DNA of 64,000 nt from Tethya wilhelma (lineage: Eukaryota > Porifera > Demospongiae > Tethyida > Tethyidae): the NCBI GenBank assembly GCA_964030475.1, contig CAXIPT010000003.1, positions 10,555,953 through 10,619,952 of the forward strand. Reading direction: 5' to 3'. How positions within the stretch are numbered: position 1 is the first letter of the stretch; the number at the start of each line of letters is the position of its first letter. The notes below the pieces were generated by a model. That model searched no databases and was not told where the DNA came from. It saw only the letters and a program-made list of their open reading frames with translations. This document shows positions 10,697 to 30,368 of this stretch, piece by piece. A program made the translations under genes and the position numbers.

Positions 10697-10755
10697 AGTG
10701 CTGTGTTAGAATGTCATCTTTAGTTTTTGGTAAAGGTCACCACACATACATTTAG

Positions 10756-11119
10756 GGTGTCCAACGTGAAATTTCAAGAGTGGCAAATTGAAGTCATTGC
10801 TAGTTATTTGTGTAGACCTACTCTAGATCAACTGAAAAATATATCTGGTTTGATGCAATCACGCATTGTTTTCCTTTGCAAGGCATTTTACTAAAAACAC
10901 AAATTCGCAAATAATGGTCACGTGACCAAAATGCCATACTAGGTTCACTACAATAGCAAATTTGGTGAGGCTTGGCTGTATTCAATGTTCTAGGACTATG
11001 TTATCTTTTTATGAGTGTTTGTAAGATTCTTACTGCTTGTGACAAATGCGGCAATAGCACGCGGTTTACGTGCATGCGTAAGTACGCTTACTAAATTCTG
11101 GTCACGTGACCATTATTTA
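10756..11119. mobile_element. Truncated copy of the GGTGTCCAACGT element
   Basis: Matches 5547-6063 in reverse: one complete arm, the core, and the start of the other arm up to ggtcacgtgaccattattt, then stops where the Helitron remnant begins. It keeps both ggtcacgtgacc palindromes (10916-10927 and 11100-11111). Confidence 0.8.
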
Positions 11120-11129
11120 TACTCCCACA

Positions 11130-11728
11130 AGATGTGTCGTCATTTGCCACCAGTCTCCCAAGATTATACCATCAGAAGTTGACATCCTGGTGGTTAGGAA
11201 AGAGAGAGACCAGACACATAGAGACTTTCGTATACGTAGGAGGTGGCGTGTAGAGCAAGCTTTGACCTGGTTGCTTGAGAACAATGTCTACTACCGGGCC
11301 AGTGGAATCGATTGAACACACAGGCCTTATCTAACCTACCAGAAGATGGTGACCTCTCTGACCTTGTATCTATCCAACCCCAGGAATCAGAGGTCACTCA
11401 AGCAGCACAGGCCTCACAGGAAGATGCCCACCTACCTACCTCTTTCATTCCAAATGCTGCGCACCAAAGTACTGAGAGGGTAGCCATCTGTTGTGCAGTC
11501 CATAACTTGGAGCAGCCAAGTTCACAGTCATCTACTCTTATGTGGCCTACCATTGGAGGACCCCCCATCAATGAGTTCACAACAGAGGGGTACTTCTCAA
11601 TGGCCTTTCCGACGTTATTTCCAACAGGTGCAGCAGATTTCCATGCACCACGTTGCAATGAAGTTACCATTGGCAATTACTTTAAGCAATGCACAAATTT
11701 AATTCTCCATCACCACGAACACGTGTAA
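11130..11728 (+). pseudogene. Helitron helicase-like N-terminal remnant, frameshifted and truncated
   Basis: Two adjoining frames together match the N-terminal region of Helitron replicase/helicase proteins as I know it from invertebrates: first KIIPSEVDILVV and ALTWLLENNVYYRAS, then, in another frame after 11311, LSNLPEDGDLSD, TLMWPTIGGPPINEF, GYFSMAFPTLFPTGAADF and IGNYFKQ. The frame change falls between ID and NTQALS. The match ends soon after NYFK, where an intact protein would continue with the Rep and helicase domains; none of these are present downstream. A dead fragment of a rolling-circle transposon. Confidence 0.8.
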
Positions 11729-12317
11729 CTTTACTACTACGCATGCGTCTAACATCAACATTTGCGCATGCGCCAACATTAATTATCGTCGCGATTGCTC
11801 CGGTTCAGCCTTGCTGTTTGCAATAGAGGTGGGGTGTTCACTGTAATGATCACACTGAATTACTGTGTTCACCTAGATGTCACACCGATCTCTACCCCCA
11901 CATATCGACTTCACCTGAAGCCAGACTATTGTGCCTATGACCGGCAGTCAAGTATAAACAACCTGTGTGCTGGGCAACCCTATACATTGTTTTCTTTCTT
12001 TAATTCATTTGCTGTTGTAGGACATCACTTTGCCTTAGTGAAACACAATACGTGTGCAGGGTACAGGATTTCCACTTCCATCAAAGTTCAAATGCAAATT
12101 TGATCAGAAATTTCTAAAGATTGCATTGTATTTACAAAATTATGATCCTAAGCTGTGTACAGTCATTGAACTGTATGAGGATAGCATATTGATTATTATA
12201 ATTGTTTAATCATGATTGTATCATTTTTGTAGCCTGCTGATGTTATCTGTAGTAGAATACTTCATGCGATGCCTCTGGTATTGTAGCAAAACCATACACA
12301 CTATGTGAGGTTCTGTT

Positions 12318-12410
12318 TGTATTGCTACTATATACAGGGAATTTTGGGAGCCAAGAATTGAGAGGTTGTGTGACTATCTCGGAGGGTCCACTATTGGAGG
12401 TTCTCCAGTA
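12318..12410 (-). repeat. Remnant of the pogo-type MITE in the kinase promoter region
   Basis: Segments agggaattttgggagccaag and atctcggagggtccac read as the reverse complement of the MITE at 6159-6367. The same remnant is in the other kinase copy (43921-44030), so it predates that duplication. Confidence 0.6.
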
Positions 12411-12978
12411 GTACCATCCTTTGTTCGGAAGTATGTAGTCATCAGTTAGTGTATAAGAACTCAGTGATGTATCACTATCGTTTTAATACAATTGTATTAA
12501 ACGATAACAGTACTAACATGAAAGCAAAAAGTTCTGCATACTTAATTATAATGTCATATAAATACCTCCTACAATTTCCTAGAAGGTATAAACTTTAGTT
12601 TGAGGAAATGTGTACAACGTGTACAGAATTTATGCAGCCATGTACTACGAAAAACTCAGTTCAGTAATTGCACTTCATTGTCAGTGATTATAATTTACAC
12701 GCTTCATTACATCTCAGGATTATTGTGGTGATAAGGTTATAAGGAGGGAGTTTTTGGTTTTTATGATGTCAACCAACCTCATGCTCTGCATGTGGTAGTG
12801 CTCTGCATGTGGTAGTGATCGTCAAAGCTAAATGTCTTCAAAGTGCTGGCCTTAAACAGTGCGCATGCCCAATAACTTGCGGTTTGTGGGGATTCCCTCC
12901 TCTAAAGCATAAAACCAAGAGATGGCCCGGTGACTCTGTCAGACTGACTGGACTAACTAGTTCTAACCGTTGATAATC

Positions 12979-14154
12979 ATGGCAGGAAAAAGTGATAGTG
13001 ACTACAAAAAAAGTAGGAGGTCTACACCTGATCTGAAACCTTACATGCTCGAAGAAGTGATGTATACTAACAAGAATCTAGGAGACGGTTCCTTTGGCAG
13101 TGTAGAAGAAGTCATCATTTCTGGTACTGTTTGTGCATGCAAGAAACTTCATGATACTTTGATAGACCCTCAAAATGAAGGGGCTACAAGAATAAGGAGT
13201 CGATTTGAATCTGAATGTCAACTCATGTCATGTGTGCGTCACCCAAATATTGTTCAGTTTTTGGGGATTTGCGATCATCCAACTAGCCGATATCCTGCTC
13301 TTGTTATGGAACGACTAGCATGCAGTGTTGAAGACCTTCTCGTGAAAGCTGAGAAGGAGAGCAGAATCATTCCCTTTTCTCTCAAGGTGTCAATTCTAAC
13401 AGACACCCTAAAGGGTCTAGTGTATCTTCATAGCCACAATCCATGCATAGTTCATCGCGATCTCACTTCCAAAAACGTTCTCCTCACACCTTCCATGGAA
13501 GCAAAAATTGCCGATTTGGGGAATTCTCTTGTCATTGATCCCCAAACAATGAACAAAACAATGACTCGTGTGCCTGGAACAGCTGTCTATATGCCTCCAG
13601 AAGCAATGGCCTATGACTCTGTCACTGAAGAATACACTGCAAAAGTGGACATATTCTCTTTTGGACACCTTGCACTGTACATTGTCATCCAACAGTTTCC
13701 TGGAAAACTGCTACAAGCAACATATTCTGTCAAGGAAGACATGCTTCTTGCACGCAGTGAGATTGAAAGGAGACAACCCTACATTGCTACTCTTTACAAG
13801 GCTATTGGCAAGGAGCATCTCCTATCAATGATCATTAGACAGTGCCTAAACAACCTGCCTGGGAGGAGGCCAACAGTTAAACAGCTACTGAAGCAACTTT
13901 TAGATGCTCCCAAACGTATGCTTCGAGATGAAAGAGATGTATATATGGAGTACAGCAGCATGCACAAGCTTGAGCTCATTCATCTATTGCAGAATCCCCC
14001 AGCCATTGCCAATGGACAGCCTCAGAAAGACAAGAAGCTAGATACTAAAGTAGAAGATTCTTCTTTGCAGGCTGTGTCTATGGCTGAACCAGCTCCCCTG
14101 TTGAGTACAAGATTAAGTGAAGAACGTGAATGGTCTCTTTCTGATCAATTGAAG
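12979..14154 (+). CDS. Stand-alone N-terminal kinase: partial duplicate of the two-kinase gene
   Basis: 392 codons from ATG at 12979 to a GT donor after LSDQLK at 14154. Highly similar to exon 1 of the gene at 44566, with roughly two dozen visible substitutions. Kinase motifs are intact: glycine loop GDGSFGSV, Lys in CACKK, HRDLTSKN, ADLG in place of DFG, and YMPPEA. The HRDLTSKN loop points to the TKL or tyrosine-kinase-like part of the kinome. The PH, linker and tyrosine-kinase exons are absent: homology stops about 16 bases into intron 1 and a MITE arm follows. If transcribed, reading through the donor would add a short tail (open to about 14205, with an undetermined base at 14184). It may be a truncated paralogue, a dominant-negative-like product or a dying copy; the frame shows no break. 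Confidence 0.8.
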
Positions 14155-14183
14155 GTATCCTTGACAAACGTATATATTTTTAT

Positions 14184-14314
14184 NTCAAGAATAAATCAAA
14201 AATGAAGTAGTCATGTGCCGAAATTGAGACATGCCTTGTTCCAATGCTTTTTACCGCACTGCCCATTCCTACACTACTTATTTTTTTGAAATTTTTACTA
14301 CTTGTATATTATAT
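14184..14314 (+). repeat. Single right arm of the CAAGTAGTAAAAATTTC element
   Basis: From gaagtagtcatgtgccgaa through ccgcactgcccattcctacac to tttttactacttg, nearly identical to the right arm at 6745-6852. It begins where homology to the full kinase gene ends. Confidence 0.8.
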
Positions 14315-15022
14315 AAGTAACAGTCTCGATGACGGTCAAAACCACATAATGCAGAACACCAGGATAAACACATGTAACTTGACTGTGATCAACTGCACAT
14401 GAGACTGCATCAGATACTCCTCCTCAAGTGAATCAGACTCTGAATCACTTGCAGGCCCATGATAATAGATCTGAGACTGTCACAGTTTCACTGGTGACCA
14501 TGAAATATAATCAGCACTCGGCAGGCACTCAGTAATCAGTAGCTGTTGAACTGTGTGGTATTGTGAACTCTTGAACTGTAATACCTTAATTGTACATTGT
14601 AACTTACTATAGGTATAAATGTATTGTCTATTGTTTAACTTGTTTTAGTTGTGTTACTTATAGTGTTAAAATGGTAACATAATGGTTTTTGTTTCTTTTG
14701 TTCTGTATTTTTCCTTTGTTATTTGTCTTTAGTTTTGTATAAATAGGAGTTTCAGATAATGCGAAGAGAAACTGTGTGCTAGCTCCCTTATAACTGTTAC
14801 AATAGCTTTAACTTCAAAATTCAGTTTTTATAGTTAGCATCAAAGCTTTTCGTTCTATGTGACAGAACTCATCAGGATGACTTATAAAACTGAAAAAAAT
14901 GCACGTTGACCAGACAGCCCTTTTTGTTTTGTTTTTTAATGCTCCTATTGTTATAAACACATGTTTCTTTTTATACAGGCTTGCTTGTTTTTGTGTTTTC
15001 TGTCTATAAATCCTCTATATAT
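14315..15022. other. Non-coding stretch between kinase copy and secreted-protein gene
   Basis: No gene seen. The 22-base segment ttataaaactgaaaaaaatgca at 14882-14903 recurs inverted at 15036-15057, inside the last codons of the neighbouring minus-strand gene, so the two could form a stem of about 20 bases spanning that gene's stop codon. Confidence 0.5.
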
Positions 15023-15886
15023 TTAGCTGTTATCTGCATTTTTTTCAGTTTTATAAGGGAGCTCTCTCTCAAACCAGGGTAGGTTTGGATTATCACAACA
15101 GGAAGTGGATGGAGCACAGTTCTCACCATCCCACAGTGCATTTGATAACACTGGCATTGTATCAGAAGGTGGAACATAACCATGGGTGCCAATATCACAG
15201 TAGTATGCATCCCCTACAAATGATGGAATGTGTTGTGATTCATCATAATTTGGAAAAGTGCAAGGGCATTGCCAGCTTTCTTGTGCTGAAAGATGATATC
15301 CTGAAGCAAATGTCCAAATATGATTGCGTGGCCTTCCGTGAGTTATTGAAACACCATCTACATAAATGTTGTCAATAATTCTTGTTCTGGGATCAAATGC
15401 ATTTGTCGAAAAATATTGATATCCTATAATTTTTCCTCGCACCCATTTGTATTTCATCCCATTTACAGGAAATATTACTGAATCGCACCCACCACCAGCA
15501 TGTGGACGCTGACAAAGTCTTTTTGATCCAGTGTTGTTCATAAATAGTCCTCCTGGGCAAGTAGTATCATATCTCATATCTACTTTTGTTACTAGTGTCC
15601 AATCGGGACAGTATTGCCTATGTGCAGTACCATTGTTGAGAATCCAGTACTCTCCATAATCATGGCAGGGTTTGATCTGCTTAATTTCACCACATGAGTA
15701 GGCAGCATATTGAGAACTCTCTCCAATGTAACGTTGTCTTTGTACCTCCTGATTAACTAGATCTTTAATATCATCTATCAAACTTTGACGAAACACAGAG
15801 CTGGTGAAATTGCATGTCTCACCTGAACTAGCAAATATAATTTTTAAGCAGAATGATAGACAAACTAGTACTATTATCAGCTTCAT
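15023..15886 (-). CDS. Secreted fibrinogen-like cysteine-rich protein, complete
   Basis: Intronless, 287 residues. An N-terminal signal peptide is clear (MKLIIVLVCLSFCLKIIFAS). It is followed by a fibrinogen-C-like start (SCGEIKQIKPCHDYGEYWI, then WTLVTKVDM) and by the blocks CPGGL, LCQRP, GKIIGYQYFSTNAF, VDGVSITHG, HIWTFASGYH, CPC, PSFVGDAYYCDIG, LWDGENC and SCCDNPNLPWF. These blocks are characteristic of a large secreted family that I know from sponges and cnidarians with no assigned function. Compared with the divergent neighbour it lacks a short segment around CCGSEGG before WTLV. Conserved cysteines suggest a disulfide-bonded extracellular fold, perhaps lectin-like or a recognition protein; this is inference. 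Confidence 0.8.
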   Translation of the reverse strand: MKLIIVLVCLSFCLKIIFASSGETCNFTSSVFRQSLIDDIKDLVNQEVQRQRYIGESSQYAAYSCGEIKQIKPCHDYGEYWILNNGTAHRQYCPDWTLVTKVDMRYDTTCPGGLFMNNTGSKRLCQRPHAGGGCDSVIFPVNGMKYKWVRGKIIGYQYFSTNAFDPRTRIIDNIYVDGVSITHGRPRNHIWTFASGYHLSAQESWQCPCTFPNYDESQHIPSFVGDAYYCDIGTHGYVPPSDTMPVLSNALWDGENCAPSTSCCDNPNLPWFERELPYKTEKNADNS

Positions 15887-16446
15887 TTTGACTTTAAATT
15901 TAATCTGATTATAATGTTATTCCAACTGAGATTAAAGATCTGCAGCTAATAACTGATCAACTCTAGATTTCTATAATAACGTAGTACAGACACCTTGTCT
16001 GGGCCACCTGGGTCAACACAATTGTTACTGTTAGCTAAGAAGATGTACAACAGACTATCAGGTATCTGAAGTAACCCTTAGACTAGTATAATATTATTAT
16101 AACAATCTTTGATGTCTGTTAATACTAGTATTATGGTATCACAGGTATATATGTACATGGTGAATGTACCCATCTGTTGTTGACAACAGCTGCTGTTTGT
16201 ACAAACCACTACTACATCTGTCAGGAGTCACATAGCTGTGTACAACAACACCAACGGTTCACACCACTGGCACATTCTTAGTAAAGGCTTCCCACAACAC
16301 ATGTACAATAGCATAATCATACAGATGCATCGTGTGATCATCAGTGAGAGCAGTTTTGTTTATCAGCCTGGTCAAATTGACAATTATTTTGTCTTTAACT
16401 ATCTATAGCTATCTGTGGCTGAGCATTCCGCAGTAATTTGAATGAA
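15887..16446. promoter_or_regulatory. Shared upstream region of a divergent gene pair
   Basis: About 560 bases separate the start codons of the two fibrinogen-like genes transcribed outward from here. I see no strong TATA box. The arrangement suggests a bidirectional control region, but no specific site can be named. Confidence 0.4.
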
Positions 16447-17259
16447 ATGTCTCTTAAGTGCAAGTTTCTTTATTTTAGCACCCCTCTACTGCTACTGATC
16501 ACCATACTAGATCAGACCAGCTGCACAGATGTGTGTGATACTGGAGGAATAAAGCCTGATGTATTCTCTAGCTTCCAAGCAATGTTAGAGGATGAACTGA
16601 CTAGGATGAGACAAATTGGCAATGCTCAAAGTAATCCAGCAGAATCATGCCAAGATATTGTCGATTTAAAGCGATGCCATGAGAGTGGACAGTACTGGTT
16701 GACTAGACCCAATGGACTCAGAGCACATCGATTTCACTGTGACATGGAGATACGCTGTTGTGGATCTGAAGGCGGATGGATTAGGATTGCACACATCAAT
16801 ATGAAGCACTCACACAGCTCTTGTCCTGGAGATCTGAACACTACAGTCATTCAAGGCAAAAGACTGTGTCAACGTGTAGATGAAAACGGCTGTACTTCTG
16901 CCAATTTCTCAGTACATGGTCTGGAGTACAATCGTATCTGTGGTAAAGTTGTTGGTTATCAATATGCCACGACAAATGCCTTTGGATCTGGTACAGAAAC
17001 GGCACACTCTATTAGGAGTATAGACGAACCTTATGTCGACGGTGTCAGCATCACTCATGGCCACAACCCAAGGAAACACATCTGGACATTTGCTGCGGCA
17101 TTTGATGAAGTTCCCAGTCAGGATGACTCTGAATGGGTATGTCCCTGTACAGCTCCCAGTGTACCATTTCTAGGCCACATTCCCTCATTTGTCCAAAACA
17201 ACTACTTTTTTGTTATGTCAAGTAGATTTAGAAATTCGTTCATGTATATATGTAATTGA
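16447..17259 (+). CDS. Secreted fibrinogen-like cysteine-rich protein, 3' truncated paralogue
   Basis: 270 residues from the ATG at 16447. The signal peptide is FLYFSTPLLLLITILDQTSC. It shares with its divergent neighbour the blocks YWLTRPNG, CPGDL, LCQRV, GKVVGYQYATTNAF, VDGVSITHG, HIWTFAAAF, CPCTAPS and HIPSFV, and it keeps the CDMEIRCCGSEGGWIR segment. After NNYF the expected YCD-type cysteine and the final block (LWDGxxC, CC, PPWF) are missing. The frame ends in FVMSSRFRNSFMYICN, right where the duplicated ABCC 3' flank begins. The end was probably lost when that segment arrived; a splice to a distant exon cannot be excluded but none is seen. Confidence 0.75.
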   Translation: MSLKCKFLYFSTPLLLLITILDQTSCTDVCDTGGIKPDVFSSFQAMLEDELTRMRQIGNAQSNPAESCQDIVDLKRCHESGQYWLTRPNGLRAHRFHCDMEIRCCGSEGGWIRIAHINMKHSHSSCPGDLNTTVIQGKRLCQRVDENGCTSANFSVHGLEYNRICGKVVGYQYATTNAFGSGTETAHSIRSIDEPYVDGVSITHGHNPRKHIWTFAAAFDEVPSQDDSEWVCPCTAPSVPFLGHIPSFVQNNYFFVMSSRFRNSFMYICN

Positions 17260-17646
17260 AATATTCTGCGCATGCGTAAACATTTGCGCGAACGACGGTA
17301 CGGCGCCGGCGTGCAAAAATCAGCGGTGTAGGAATGAGCGCGGGCTACGCCACTCAAGTTGCCTGCTTGCTTATATACTTTACTACACTAGTACTAGTAT
17401 TGCTTACTTTACTACATGAATCAAAACATTATTATAATTATATAACTGCATAGCATTCATATTCAATAATTGTTATAAGCATTTGAGAATGAGGGATCAA
17501 ATTGAAGTATTCCTGGAAATGGTCGTCAAACCAATACAATACATTTACCATTGCTAGACTAAGCCAAACAAAAAGGTAAAAAATAATATTTATCTCATAC
17601 TTTTTTTACCGCAACTAGAGGATGATTGTTTCTACTATGATTTACT
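17252..17646 (-). repeat. 3' flank of the ABCC gene (minus-oriented copy)
   Basis: Inverted counterpart of 8259-8662. It contains gcgcatgcgtaaacatttgcgcg and an untranslated stretch just after the ABCC stop codon. The outer edge of the match falls at about 17252, at the end of the truncated fibrinogen-like gene. Confidence 0.75.
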
Positions 17647-29319
<11,673 letters not shown>

Positions 29320-30368
29320 GTTTTGTCATAGATTGATAATAATAGCCTATAGTTTGCTGAAGACACAGACCCCTCAACTAAATCGGGAATTGGCTGTAAC
29401 ACGTGACTAATCCGCCATGGCCGCGCCAGCCGCGCGCCGCGCGCATGCGCTTCTTGTAAGCCGCAGTGATGAATAGAGATGCCGATTGCTTGAGTGGAAG
29501 CATGGTGTTAGCTCTGTATAGTAATGTAGATTCGTTATGAGAGGATAGGAAACTGGAGATGCAGACAGAAAGATGTTGTTAGACAAGTGTGGAAGACCCA
29601 GTTCTGGGACTACAAATGTTTAGTAAGGCAATGAGCCATCGGAGGATCGGGAGGAAAGCAGCCATGTCACCTTTGCAAGTTGAGGCACTAAAGGAAAATA
29701 CTGTGCTTTGCTTGAGCATGTTCTTGCTAGGCACCATGCAGAACTGCGCTTGCCAAACTCATTAACAGTCCAGATTTATTGTGCATGATCAGTAATTCAA
29801 GAGGCTGAGAGCATGTTTTATGCTTAGTTTTTCAGTTGATCTTCTGTGGCTATCACTCTTCTGCCTAGATGTTGCCATGGTGATTGCCCTTCTGCCAAAG
29901 CGATTGTGCCTCTGCAAAGGTGATTGCCATCACGGAAAAGACGCATTCACCATTTGCACCGGTTTCAGTAGTGGTGATCACGATCACCAAAAAAATTATC
30001 TGTTCTGTGAGGTGTTAAATTAGTTCATGTGGGTATATAGCATGAGTCTATCCAGATAAGTAACACTATCAATGACTGTACTTATTGTATACTGATAATA
30101 GCTAGGTGCAGAGCAACAAATGCCATAGTACACAAAGATGTTAGACAGCCATCAATACTGGAGGAAATCATGGCCAGGATTGCAGGGAGTTGAACGAGGA
30201 CCATCAGCAGGACGAGGTGGAGCCACAACTGAAGGTTTTCTACGCATGCCCATTGCAATCTGGCGCGCGCGGCGCGTGCTTTGTAAACAAAATTGTCGAT
30301 ACTTACCTTACGTGTCATGGCAACAGCACGCACCAACAACCAAGTTTGATTTCACTGGAATCAAGAAA
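29320..30368. promoter_or_regulatory. Intergenic region between divergent ABCC and LRR-type genes
   Basis: About 1 kb between two outward-reading start codons. Two short CpG-rich islands stand out in AT-rich surroundings: ccgcgcgccgcgcgcatgcgc at about 29432-29451 and ggcgcgcgcggcgcgtgc at about 30262-30279. These are likely promoter-associated. Short open frames here (for example 29820-30023) show no motif. The frame of the LRR-type gene stays open upstream to 30138, so part of this may be 5' coding or untranslated sequence. Confidence 0.45.

Larger units (their letters stand above)
11806..14170 (+). repeat. Segmental duplicate of 43402-45751 (direct orientation)
   Basis: Begins at cagccttgctgtttgcaat in both copies and ends in the first intron of the kinase gene, shortly after gtatccttgacaaac. 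It contains about 1.1 kb of upstream sequence plus the whole first exon. An open frame at 11795-12103, closely similar in the other copy (43330-43689), is in this block; its resemblance reflects the recent duplication and I do not call it a gene. Confidence 0.85.

Noticed and set aside
29820..30023. Short plus-strand frame upstream of the LRR-type gene
   Set aside because: No motif; low-complexity repetition of tgccatggtgattgcc-like words explains the open frame.
30138..30368. 77-residue N-terminal extension of the LRR-type protein
   Set aside because: The sequence is GC-rich promoter-like DNA, and the family-like start motif begins at the internal Met at 30369.
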